Part shown: positions 34,549 to 42,628 of the stretch, one piece after another
Layout of the letters: each line of letters starts with the position of its first letter
How positions within the stretch are numbered: the first letter of the stretch is position 1
DNA from: Methanothrix soehngenii GP6
GTDB lineage: Archaea > Halobacteriota > Methanosarcinia > Methanotrichales > Methanotrichaceae
Assembly (NCBI RefSeq): GCF_000204415.1
Contig: NC_015416.1
Location: forward strand, 372,001-436,000
Length of the DNA stretch: 64,000 bases
Direction: 5' to 3'
Program-made: the position numbers and the translations under genes
The notes under the pieces: generated by a model
What the model was told of the DNA's origin: nothing
The model's input: the letters and a program-made list of their open reading frames with translations, nothing else
Databases searched by the model: none

Positions 34549-35544
34549 ATGTCTCTTTTTCATGTGACAAGAGAGTCGGACATACCGCTGGTGGGATGTC
34601 TGTACTTCGGAGTGGTGGATCGAGGGAGCAATCTCCTGCAGATAAGGCCGAGCTGCGGCTGCAACTTAAGCTGCCCCTTCTGCTCGGTTGATGCCGGTCC
34701 CAGCTCGAGGTCAAGGGTGACAGACTATCAGGTGGACCTGGACTATCTGATGGAGGCGGTTCGGGAGATAGCTCCCTTCAAGGAACCCGGGGTGGAGTGC
34801 CATATCGACTCCCCTGGGGAGCCTATGCTCTATCCGGATATCGTAGAGCTGGTAGGGAGGCTGAAGGGGATAGGAGAGGTCAGTGTCGTCTCCATGCAGA
34901 GCAATGGCACTCGTCTGGATGAGGAGATGATCAGATCTTTAGAGGAGGCGGGGCTGGACAGGATCAACCTCTCCATGCACGCTTTAGATCCGGAGCTGGC
35001 GGCGTATCTGGCGGGAAGGCCGGGATTTGATGTCCAGGGGCTTATAGAGACAGCAGAAAATATTGCCAAAAGCAGAATCGACCTATTGATCGCGCCGGTG
35101 TACATTCCGGGAATAAACGACCAAGAGATTCCAAAATTGATCGATTTTGCCATTAGATCAGGAGCGGGAAAGAGGTGGCCGCCCCTGGGGATTCAGAAGT
35201 TCGAGCACTACCGGCTGGGCCGATCGCCGCGGGGCGTTCGTGCGGAGAACTGGTGGCACTTTTATAACCGCAGCATGCCGCAGTGGGAGAAGGAGTTCTC
35301 TCTGCCCCTGAGGCTCAAGGCGCAGGATTTCGAAATTGAGAAGCGGCCCATGATCCCCACGGTCTTCAAGAGAAATGAGAAGACAAAAGTGGAGATAAGA
35401 GCTCCCGGCTGGGTAGAGGGAGAGCAGCTTGGAGTTGCAAAAAATCGGGTGGTATCGGTGGTGGACTGCCCGAAAAAAGAGGGGAGCGTGCGGGTGAAGA
35501 TAGTATCCAATAAGCACAATATCTATGTGGCTGTTCCAGCTTGA
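34549..35544 (+). CDS. Radical SAM protein with C-terminal TRAM-like segment
   Basis: 331 residues. RPSCGCNLSCPFCSVDAGP contains the 4Fe-4S ligands C-x3-C-x2-C (Cys 38, 42, 45). CHIDSPGEPMLYPD, SMQSNGTRL and RINLSMHALDPE are the SAM-binding and barrel motifs. The last ~65 residues, starting KVEIRAPGWVEGEQLGVA, resemble a small RNA-binding beta-barrel (TRAM-like). That combination suggests RNA or tRNA modification, but the reaction is unknown. It begins 8 bp after the subtilase stop, so cotranscription is possible despite no ribosome-binding site. Confidence 0.8.
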   Translation: MSLFHVTRESDIPLVGCLYFGVVDRGSNLLQIRPSCGCNLSCPFCSVDAGPSSRSRVTDYQVDLDYLMEAVREIAPFKEPGVECHIDSPGEPMLYPDIVELVGRLKGIGEVSVVSMQSNGTRLDEEMIRSLEEAGLDRINLSMHALDPELAAYLAGRPGFDVQGLIETAENIAKSRIDLLIAPVYIPGINDQEIPKLIDFAIRSGAGKRWPPLGIQKFEHYRLGRSPRGVRAENWWHFYNRSMPQWEKEFSLPLRLKAQDFEIEKRPMIPTVFKRNEKTKVEIRAPGWVEGEQLGVAKNRVVSVVDCPKKEGSVRVKIVSNKHNIYVAVPA

Positions 35545-35582
35545 AGATGGGCATTATCAGCTTTGCTGCACGCAAAATTGCT

Positions 35583-36248
35583 TTAAGGCGAATGCTCCTC
35601 GATCTCCTCCTCCAGATCTTTCAGATATCTTCTCAGCACCTCATTTCTCCTGCTGGCCATCTCTTTTCCTCTCCTGGTATGCATTCGGGATTCCAGCCTG
35701 AGGAGCTTTCTGTAAAAATGATCCAGATTCCATTTGCCGTCATCCGGCTCACGTCTCTTGCAGAAAGGATCCTGAGGGCTGTAGAATGCCCGGTTTATAG
35801 ACCCGCCGGTCATAAAGGCTCGGGCTATGCCGACAGCGCCCATGGCATCCAGCCGGTCGGCATCCTGAAGTATTTTTCCCTCCAGGGTTTCAGGCTCGAT
35901 TCCCTGGGAGAAGCGGTGCACCTCGATCGCATAGAACACCTTCGCTTTTTTCTCTTCAGGCAGATCGATTTTCTCCAGAAACTGGCACACTGCCTCCCGT
36001 CGCCTGACATCTTGATCCTGCTTTGCATCTAATGAGCCAAGAGAATGCTTAGATCCCTCTAAAGCATCATGCAGTAGAGCTGCCAGGAGAAGAACAGGCA
36101 TGTCCGCCCCCTCGGCCAGGCCGATCACTTTGGCATTATGATAAACCCTTAAGATATGAGAAAAGTCGTGCGCAGGGTCCGCATCCTTATACAGCCTCTC
36201 GACATCTTCCCGCAGTGATTGGGTGAAGATTTCTTCCTCAAAGCACAT
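35583..36248 (-). CDS. HD-domain phosphohydrolase
   Basis: 221 residues. HDFSHILRVYHNAKVIG gives the first His/Asp pair, LLAALLHDALEG the HD doublet, and LQDADRLDAMGAVGIARAF the downstream Asp, as in the uncharacterised HD family near YedJ/COG1418. It would hydrolyse phosphate esters or nucleotides with a bound metal. RNA or nucleotide substrates are typical, but none is indicated. Convergent with the radical SAM gene. Confidence 0.88.
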   Translation of the reverse strand: MCFEEEIFTQSLREDVERLYKDADPAHDFSHILRVYHNAKVIGLAEGADMPVLLLAALLHDALEGSKHSLGSLDAKQDQDVRRREAVCQFLEKIDLPEEKKAKVFYAIEVHRFSQGIEPETLEGKILQDADRLDAMGAVGIARAFMTGGSINRAFYSPQDPFCKRREPDDGKWNLDHFYRKLLRLESRMHTRRGKEMASRRNEVLRRYLKDLEEEIEEHSP

Positions 36249-36357
36249 CGATCTCGGGCTGCTTTCCAGCCTTAAATAATCTATCGATGGATCTTCATCG
36301 AATAGAAGCTCAGCCCAGCAACTTGATAAGAGAAAACATCATAGTGGGGAAAAAGAG

Positions 36358-37542
36358 GTGCCCGACCTGCCCAGCAATATCGTTTCCGCCTTCGAGCTGA
36401 CCGTCGCCATGAGGCATATCATCTATCGAAAGAGAGGAACCCTCCTCTCTGTAGCAGCCATAGCCCTGGCAGTATCCATCTCTCTCGTCTCTATATTCAT
36501 GATGGACGGCTTTAGGGATATGCTCTTCGATGTGATCATCGAGGACCTTCCTCATGTCACCGTCACCCCCAAAGAAGGCGACGATTACATCTACCTCTAT
36601 CACAGCCTCTCTGATCGCATTTGGGACATCCCAGGGGTGGTGGCTGTATCCGCCAGCCTGGGCACCAGTGCTACATTCACATATAAGGAAAATGTGGAGA
36701 ATGTAGCCATGTCAGGGGTTGATCCGGAGGACTTTGAAAGCATATACCATCTTGAGGAATATATGATCAAAGGGGACCTTATCTCCGTCCAGAGCGGCAA
36801 AAAGGTGATCTTGGGCAAAAAGCTCTCTGAACGGCTGAAGGTCAAGATGGGCCAGACCATCTATGCCAGCTTTCCCGATGCCAGGGGCACCAGCCTGATG
36901 GTTTCAGGCATCTTCGATCCGCCCGTCGGCTGGCCAGAAGACCTGGCCATCGTCTCCCTGGAAACCGCCAGGAGCTTTCTGAATGAAGGGGATGTGGCAT
37001 CTAATGTTGATATAAGGCTTGGGGATATCTACCAGGCAGATGCCGCTGCCAGATCTCTGCAGGATTACGGATACAAGGCGGATAGCTGGCAGAAGCTCTA
37101 CCCGGAGATCCTGGAGACCCTGGCTATAGAGACCTTCGAGAACAATCTGATAATGCTATTGATCCTGATCATCGCCTCCTTTGGAGTGGGAAGCGTCATG
37201 TACCTGCTGGTAAACGAGAAGACCAGCGAGATCGGCATGCTGATGGCCATGGGCGCGAAAAGGCAGAGCATAATGAATATATTCCTGATCGAGAGCGGCC
37301 TCTTGGGGCTGATGGGCGGAGCGGTGGGTGCAGTCCTGGGCCTCGCCCTTTCCCTTTATCTCGGTAATCTGGAGTTCTCAATGGAAGCCCCCGGCGGTCA
37401 GAAGATCACCTTGCCGGTTGTGATCAGCCTGGAAAGCTTCCTGGTGATAATAATCGCTGCAATTGCATTGAGCATCATCGCAGGCTCCTATCCCGCTTAC
37501 AAAGCATCGAGGCTTGATCCCACCCAGGCCATAAACGCATGA
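36358..37542 (+). CDS. ABC transporter permease, FtsX/MacB (LolC-E) type, copy A
   Basis: 394 residues with one N-terminal membrane helix, a ~220-residue extracytoplasmic MacB-like core domain, and three C-terminal helices (from about 265) containing NEKTSEIGMLMAMGAKRQSI and ending GSYPAYKASRLDPTQAINA. These are the FtsX-family hallmarks. The start is GTG 36358; ATG 36409 is possible. It is followed 19 bp later by a paralogue with the same layout. No ATP-binding gene adjoins them, so the ATPase is encoded elsewhere. Substrate unknown; lipoprotein/lipid transport or signalling is usual for the type. Confidence 0.88.
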   Translation: MPDLPSNIVSAFELTVAMRHIIYRKRGTLLSVAAIALAVSISLVSIFMMDGFRDMLFDVIIEDLPHVTVTPKEGDDYIYLYHSLSDRIWDIPGVVAVSASLGTSATFTYKENVENVAMSGVDPEDFESIYHLEEYMIKGDLISVQSGKKVILGKKLSERLKVKMGQTIYASFPDARGTSLMVSGIFDPPVGWPEDLAIVSLETARSFLNEGDVASNVDIRLGDIYQADAAARSLQDYGYKADSWQKLYPEILETLAIETFENNLIMLLILIIASFGVGSVMYLLVNEKTSEIGMLMAMGAKRQSIMNIFLIESGLLGLMGGAVGAVLGLALSLYLGNLEFSMEAPGGQKITLPVVISLESFLVIIIAAIALSIIAGSYPAYKASRLDPTQAINA

Positions 37543-37561
37543 AGAGATATTGAAGGAAAAA

Positions 37562-38725
37562 ATGATGTACGAGTTTTCCATCGCCCAAAGACATATCCTG
37601 AGAAATCCCAGGATGGCCCTGTTCACAGTTGCTGCGGTGACTCTGGCGGTGGCGATCATCGTTCTTTTCATGGGAATTATGAGCGGCTTTCAAGAGGAGA
37701 TCATTACCACGACGGTGGAGAACAATCCTCACATCTACATCCAGCCAAAGGAGGATGAGAACTATATCTATCTCTACAGAACCGTCTCTAATATTCTATG
37801 GGCATATCCCGGAGTAGAGGCGGTCTCGGCGAGGCTGGCAGGAAAAGGAGCCGCCAAATACAAAGACGAGGTTCGAGCAATCAGCTTCCTGGGGGTCAAT
37901 CCAGAGGACGAGGACCGGATGATGGATGTCAGAAGCGACATTATCTCCGGAGACTTTCAGGATTTGGAGCGCCGGAAGTATGCTGCCTTCATTGGAACCG
38001 GCCTGGCAGAGAAGCTGAAGATAGGTCAAGAGGATGACTTCACCCTGACGAGAGGAAACATATCCCTCCGAATAAAGGTTGCAGGCCTTTTTGAGACAGG
38101 CACTGCAGCAGACGATTCCCTGATATATATTCCTCTGATGCTGGCTCAGGATCTGATAGAAATGGGGGACGTGGTCTCAGAGGTCGACGCCAAGGTGGCT
38201 GACATCTATCAGGTCTCACTCATCACTACCGACCTCAACCGGCGATTTGCATACGATTCAAAATCCTGGCAGGACATGAATGCCGATATCCTTAATCTCA
38301 TTGAGACCCAGAGAGTATTCGCCTGGATATTTTATCTTCTGATCTTCGCCATAGCCGGTTTTGGAATAGCCAATACCATGATCATGATAGTCTCCCGCAG
38401 GACGCGGGAGATAGGCATTCTCATGGCTATGGGCGCCACTCGCCGGTCCATCCTCAAGGTATTTATCCTGGAGAGCCTGATCCTGGCCCCACCTTCTGCT
38501 CTGATGGGCGGGATTCTCGCTTATCTCTCAGCTCAGCTTATAATGTCCTATGAGATCGAGCTCCCCTCAGAGATCTACATGATATCTAAAATGACCATCT
38601 CCATGAAGCCGGAGTTCTTCGTCTGGGCGGTTGGCATTGCTCTTACGGTCAACTTCGTGGCCGGGCTCTATCCCGCCTGGAAGGCCTCCCGTATGGATCC
38701 AGTGGTAGCGATCGGCAGCGCATAG
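37562..38725 (+). CDS. ABC transporter permease, FtsX/MacB (LolC-E) type, copy B
   Basis: 387 residues; the start ATG 37562 has GAAGGA 8 nt upstream. Layout as copy A: N-terminal helix (MALFTVAAVTLAVAIIVLFM), a core domain with NPHIYIQPKEDENYIYLYRT matching the HVTVTPKEGDDYIYLYH of copy A, and C-terminal helices with SRRTREIGILMAMGATRRSI and LYPAWKASRMDPVVAIGSA. The two permeases probably form a heterodimer, as LolC and LolE do. Confidence 0.88.
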   Translation: MMYEFSIAQRHILRNPRMALFTVAAVTLAVAIIVLFMGIMSGFQEEIITTTVENNPHIYIQPKEDENYIYLYRTVSNILWAYPGVEAVSARLAGKGAAKYKDEVRAISFLGVNPEDEDRMMDVRSDIISGDFQDLERRKYAAFIGTGLAEKLKIGQEDDFTLTRGNISLRIKVAGLFETGTAADDSLIYIPLMLAQDLIEMGDVVSEVDAKVADIYQVSLITTDLNRRFAYDSKSWQDMNADILNLIETQRVFAWIFYLLIFAIAGFGIANTMIMIVSRRTREIGILMAMGATRRSILKVFILESLILAPPSALMGGILAYLSAQLIMSYEIELPSEIYMISKMTISMKPEFFVWAVGIALTVNFVAGLYPAWKASRMDPVVAIGSA

Positions 38726-38749
38726 AGATCATCGGAGATGGTATGAAGG

Positions 38750-39538
38750 CTATAATAGATGAAATTTAGATCCTCTTGAGAATACTTGATAGTAATGAGC
38801 CTGGCACTTCCTTTCCATAAGGCAAAGCGCAGCTTCCTGCAGCTCGTCCACCATATCAGCAGGGACGTATGCTTTCGGTGTCTGGGAACGAGCGATGCAG
38901 GCGAGCACTGGCGAAGAGATGCATTCCAGCAGGCTTTTTACCCTATCAAGCCTCTTCTCGATAGCTCCTTTTGCCAAATCCCTCTCATCGGTTGTACATA
39001 GTCCATCCAGGTCAAAGCCTATAACCACCGGAAGGCTGTTTTCCTCCAGATCGACTTCCAATGCATGAACTCCAATGCTCTGAGGGGCAGGGACCAGCTT
39101 TCCATTCTGCTTTCTCAATTTCGTACTTGCGCCATCCCATTCTATAAGGTCGATTCTCTTTTTACCGGCAGAAGAGGATCTTATTCTTGTTCTTGGCGCA
39201 TCCAAGAACTCCCCCCCAAAAACCCTTCCGTAGGCGTCTATTTTCTCCTTTCTCGGGTCAAAATGGTATAGAGATCCTAAGATTCCATAGTGAAAGGCGG
39301 GGCAGGTGAAGTTCCCCTCGTTCAGCCTTCTCTTAGCGTATTCATATATCTCTGGCATCATCCTATCAAAATAGTCGAATATGTTCCTTCCTTCCTTCGC
39401 CGGCAGCCGCGGGCAGTCAGAGAACATGTCATGGTGCCTGTCAATCCGGACCACAACTAAGGGCATCTTATGCCTGCAGTATTCTCTGATCCAATAGAGA
39501 AGGATCTCATTATGAGAGTCGATTATTACTGTCTGCAT
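38750..39538 (-). CDS. UPF0489 family protein (arginase-like fold)
   Basis: 262 residues. VVRIDRHHDMFSDCPRLPA near residue 30 and VVIGFDLDGLCTTDERD near 170 are the metal-site motifs of UPF0489, a family with predicted arginase/deacetylase-like fold and unknown reaction. FTCPAFHYGILGSLYHFDP is the third conserved block. No operon partner; divergent region to the right carries the promoter. Confidence 0.75.
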   Translation of the reverse strand: MQTVIIDSHNEILLYWIREYCRHKMPLVVVRIDRHHDMFSDCPRLPAKEGRNIFDYFDRMMPEIYEYAKRRLNEGNFTCPAFHYGILGSLYHFDPRKEKIDAYGRVFGGEFLDAPRTRIRSSSAGKKRIDLIEWDGASTKLRKQNGKLVPAPQSIGVHALEVDLEENSLPVVIGFDLDGLCTTDERDLAKGAIEKRLDRVKSLLECISSPVLACIARSQTPKAYVPADMVDELQEAALCLMERKCQAHYYQVFSRGSKFHLL

Positions 39539-39837
39539 GATGCATCTCCCGACAGTCAGGCTAAGCCATAATTATAACTATTAAACCTTTAATTATCTAA
39601 TCTAGATAAAGCTATCTGTATTGTATCCGAATAAAAGCTGAAATGCTCAAATCAAGCTTCGCAGCCATCACGCTCTCAGAGGCATTTTCATGCGCGTCGC
39701 ATCCAAGTCATTAGTGAGCAACAGAAAGCCTTGGTTCATCAATTGAATGCCAGAGAAGAAAAAGCATAGAATCGCTTCGTGCCAAGCCTATTGGTCGGAT
39801 ATTCACAACCCCATCCATCCGATGCAATAAGGGAAAA
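39539..39837. other. Intergenic region with A/T-rich promoter DNA
   Basis: About 300 bp. The first 70 bp are very A/T-rich (ATTATAACTATTAAACCTTT, then ATTATCTAATCTAG) and suit the leftward promoter of the UPF0489 gene. The remainder (39650-39837) is mixed composition with an open but start-less frame on the plus strand. No RNA gene or repeat is seen. Confidence 0.5.
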
Positions 39838-39873
39838 ATGGATCTAGTTGAAGCGAAAAACAAATATTTATGA
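39838..39873 (+). other. Possible 11-codon upstream ORF overlapping the next gene's ATG
   Basis: ATG 39838 opens MDLVEAKNKYL and ends at TGA 39871-39873, overlapping the ATG of the next gene (39870) as ATGA. AAGGG precedes it. The downstream gene has no Shine-Dalgarno of its own, so a coupling or leader-peptide role is possible. Confidence 0.35.
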
Positions 39874-40169
39874 GCAATAATGATGAGGATCTGTCTTCCT
39901 TTCTCATGGATTTTGGATTCACAGAGGATGAGCTCTTTGCGGTCACATATGAGCTGGACTCCTATCGGTCGATTCCCGGGACAACTGTGAAAAGGTACCT
40001 GAACAGGATACTTCAGAACATCAAAGAGGGGGATCGGGAGGCATTCTTGAAGGGAATTATGGTCGGGGTGGTGATCCGGAAGGCAGCGGATTCAATGGTG
40101 GAACCGGAGCTCACCGAGGAGGAGATTAGAGTGGCAAAGGAGATCGAAAGGCATAGATTCTCAGATTAA
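39870..40169 (+). CDS. Hypothetical acidic helical protein
   Basis: 99 residues, MSNNDEDLSSFLMDFGFTEDEL..., rich in Glu and helix-formers, without membrane segments. SIPGTTVKRYLNRILQNIKEGDREAFLKGIM looks like an amphipathic helical core. No family recognised. The ATG is preceded only by A/T-rich sequence (AAATATTT), so translation is leaderless, starts elsewhere, or depends on the short upstream frame. A dispersed repeat follows it. Confidence 0.6.
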   Translation: MSNNDEDLSSFLMDFGFTEDELFAVTYELDSYRSIPGTTVKRYLNRILQNIKEGDREAFLKGIMVGVVIRKAADSMVEPELTEEEIRVAKEIERHRFSD

Positions 40170-40212
40170 GTCCAATTAAGAATCTCATGCGGCCATGCCA
40201 AAAGGAAAAGAA

Positions 40213-40511
40213 TGGCTCCTGGCTATGTGGTGTGGTTGAACTTGAATCGGAAATCTCTGTGTCTCCGTGACTCTGTGGTGAAACGCTATGCTCTGACTCA
40301 ACCACAGAGGCGCAGAGGAGCAGAGGCTATAATCTCTGCCGTGCCTGACTCACATAATTCAGCGAAGAACAATTAACCACAAAGCTCACGAAGGACACAA
40401 AGACCGCGCCAAAGGATTATTGTGCTATCAAGAACCGGATTAACCTTTGCGAGGCCTTTGTGATCTTTGTGCTCTTTGTGGTTAAAATCCGTTATCTGTA
40501 ATCCAATCAAA
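40213..40511 (-). repeat. ~299-bp dispersed repeat, copy 2 (inverted relative to copy 1)
   Basis: Reverse complement of the element at 23136-23425. Landmarks shared in order are TTTGATTGGATTACAGATAA, AACCACAAAGAGCACAAAG, CTTCGCTGAATTAT, GAGTCAGAGCATAGCG, GATTCAAGTTC and AGGAGCCA. Alignments run to both ends. The copies differ by scattered substitutions and small indels and carry no conserved frame. Confidence 0.88.
40301..40369 (+). repeat. 69-bp sub-repeat, unit 1 (within copy 2)
   Basis: Starts ACCACAGAGGCGCAGAGG and ends ACATAATTCAGCGAAGA. A near-identical unit occurs at 40511-40579 and a partial one at 42541-42612. Confidence 0.85.
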
Positions 40512-40579
40512 CCACAGAGGCGCAGAGGAGCAGAGACTAGAATCGCTGCCGAGCCTGACCCACATAATTCAGCGAAGAG
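40511..40579 (+). repeat. 69-bp sub-repeat, unit 2
   Basis: Same unit as 40301-40369, about 210 bp away in the same orientation, with roughly seven differences. It lies just outside the copy-2 element, so the sub-repeat flanks a central CACAAAG-rich segment on both sides. The remaining 175 bp to 40755 have no recognisable gene. Confidence 0.85.
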
Positions 40580-40755
40580 CCAAAAAAATATAAAGAAGTA
40601 TCATGGCCTCGCCTGGTATATTGCCAAGAATCGCACTGGCGCTATCTTACTGAATGCTATCTTCCTTAAGGTTTTATCGATGTCGCAATTCCAAATCCAG
40701 GAAAACTAGAGAATTCAACAAAAAAAATGAGGCTGGAGCTATGCACATGCACAGC

Positions 40756-41847
40756 CTATAGCCCCAGAGTGGGATTGATGCCCAGCACAAACACCAGGAT
40801 GAAGTATATCGCATTCAATACCAGTCCCATGGGAATTCCCAGCTTGGCCCATTCGCTGCTGGTGATTCCCAGCTTTCCTGCAGAGATGATATTGGGGATG
40901 TTTCCTGGAATCAACATGCCGCCGGATATGAGCAGGCCATACAAAGCGGCATTAATCTGGCTCTGGCTCATCGCCGGAGAGATCTCCGCTGCAGTAAGGG
41001 TTGCATTATCCAGGATGGCAGAGACCATGTTCACCCAGAAGAGGACATAATCTGGAATCTTGGTGAAGTACTTGAATATGAGCACCTCCATACCTGCTCC
41101 CAGCAGGAAGAGAGCAGATACAAAAAGCCAGACCTTAGCTGCTCTGATGAATACCTCCTTCAAGCCACCCTCATCCGCTATCTCCTGTACCTCAACCCTT
41201 GCAGCTTTTCTTCCCACATAGAACGCACCGAAGAGAGCGCACCCTAAAACCCCCAGGACGATAAGTATGCCCAGCTGATCAGCCAGGTACCAGAAGGAGG
41301 CATTATAGGGAGGGCCCTGCAGCTTGGTGACGGCAATGGTCGATAGCGGCTCGCCCAGTGGAGTGAGAACTGCGCCCAGTCCGATGGCAAAACAGGCAAT
41401 GATTACCATCTTGATCTTATCGCTTCGTTCCATCGGCATGAGATTTGCGATCTCCACCAAAAACAAGGATGCAATTATAGCAGTGATTAAGCTTGAGGCC
41501 ATTCCCAAGACGAATATGACCACAGCCACAAAAACCGGCAATGGAACGGAATTGGTCAGGCCTCTGATCGCTCTGTTTATTGTGGCCTTTCCATAGAAGA
41601 ATATCAGCCCGGCAAAGAGCACTGCCGGGACTATGCCTTTTTCAACCGGCTCTCCTGCAGCCAGAGTTATTAGATCAATTCCCCATTTACTGGTAATGGT
41701 AACAGCTGTCGCCCCCATGATGAACAGGAATGCCTCCAGGTTCTTCTCGACTACTTTTATCTTGAAAGGCAAGGTCAGAACAAGCAAAAAAATTGCGAAC
41801 AAGCCTATATCAATTAATGTGACCGTCTCACCTGCAACTGTAAACAT
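40756..41847 (-). CDS. DUF1646 membrane protein, ion-transporter superfamily
   Basis: 363 residues with about ten hydrophobic helices. GLGAVLTPLGEPLSTIAVTK and NMVSAILDNATLTAAEISPAM are paired half-helix motifs like those of the NhaD/ArsB/CitT ion-transporter superfamily, and GNIPNIISAGKLGITSSEWA is the second repeat's signature. DUF1646 proteins occur widely in methanogens; their ion (possibly sodium) is not established. GGAGAT lies 6 nt before the ATG. Single-gene unit. Confidence 0.85.
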   Translation of the reverse strand: MFTVAGETVTLIDIGLFAIFLLVLTLPFKIKVVEKNLEAFLFIMGATAVTITSKWGIDLITLAAGEPVEKGIVPAVLFAGLIFFYGKATINRAIRGLTNSVPLPVFVAVVIFVLGMASSLITAIIASLFLVEIANLMPMERSDKIKMVIIACFAIGLGAVLTPLGEPLSTIAVTKLQGPPYNASFWYLADQLGILIVLGVLGCALFGAFYVGRKAARVEVQEIADEGGLKEVFIRAAKVWLFVSALFLLGAGMEVLIFKYFTKIPDYVLFWVNMVSAILDNATLTAAEISPAMSQSQINAALYGLLISGGMLIPGNIPNIISAGKLGITSSEWAKLGIPMGLVLNAIYFILVFVLGINPTLGL

Positions 41848-41927
41848 TCAATTATCTCCTATACAATTTAATTTTTATGGATTATATATTATTTATCTGA
41901 GCACCGGTATCTGTGGTCTGCCTCAAC

Positions 41928-42266
41928 TCAGTTCTTGATCTCACCCTGAAGCTCACTGCTCTTGCTTGCCAACTGGCAAATGGGGCAGATTTCTGGTTCC
42001 TCATCCAGATGGCTGGAGGCTGAGGATAGCACGCTGGCTGTGCAGAGGTTTCCTGCCATAAATACAGCTGCAGCGATCTGATCATCCGGAACGCCAAGCT
42101 TGGATGCTGTCCGGATATGCAGCCTCATACAGTGGCTGCATCTGATGGCCGCCGAGACCGCTATTGAAATGAGCTCAATTGTCCTTTCATCCAGCATATC
42201 CTGAGCGGTCTTCTCCTTGCCTTCCCTTAGGATGGCATCCAGATCAGCTTCATAGCTCATGATCAT
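41928..42266 (-). CDS. AhpD-like carboxymuconolactone-decarboxylase-family protein
   Basis: 112 residues. SAAIRCSHCMRLHIRTASKLG contains the CxxC and downstream His typical of AhpD/CMD peroxidase-type proteins, in the right helix. It probably acts in thiol/peroxide redox chemistry. An extra C-terminal CPICQ motif follows the domain and is unusual. The start is ATG 42266 or, with better spacing from GGAGAG, ATG 42260. Confidence 0.85.
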   Translation of the reverse strand: MIMSYEADLDAILREGKEKTAQDMLDERTIELISIAVSAAIRCSHCMRLHIRTASKLGVPDDQIAAAVFMAGNLCTASVLSSASSHLDEEPEICPICQLASKSSELQGEIKN

Positions 42267-42628
42267 TCTCTCCGCAAATCAGACGGGAAGATCGCACGCT
42301 CAAGATTCTAAAGCGATCTCCGTCGACGTTTTTGTATCCTGCAAGCCTAGAACTGATTTGCATTTTGAAAGCCCAAGATTGATTACTAGATTATTAATAT
42401 TGCGGTCTATAACAGATTAATTTTCAATTTAAGCTAAATTTAGGAAAATGAATTATTCAATTTAACGTTAAATGAACAAATTCCATTATTGGCATTTTTC
42501 CAAAAAAGGTAATTTTAGGCTTGAATCGCAAATCCTAGGCAGAGGCGATAATCTCTGCCAAGGACCTTAATATTATTCTCTGCCTGAACTCACCCACATA
42601 ATTCAGCGAAGAGCTTAAAAAAAGGAAG
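42267..42628. other. A/T-rich intergenic region with a partial repeat
   Basis: 362 bp. 42360-42500 is strongly A/T-rich (TTATTAATATTGC, TTTCAATTTAAGC) with short inverted tracts and suits the AhpD-like gene's promoter. 42541-42612 resembles the 69-bp sub-repeat seen at 40301 and 40511 (shared AGAGGC-ATAATCTCTGCC and CCACATAATTCAGCGAAGAG). No gene is seen. Confidence 0.6.
42541..42612 (+). repeat. Partial third unit of the 69-bp sub-repeat
   Basis: Matches the interior and 3' end of units 40301-40369 and 40511-40579, with a ~15-bp A/T insertion in the middle. Lies beside the uvrA 3' end. Confidence 0.65.

Noticed and set aside
40467-40709. 80-codon plus-strand frame downstream of repeat copy 2
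   Set aside because: The first half is repeat sequence and the rest has no ribosome-binding site or recognised family.
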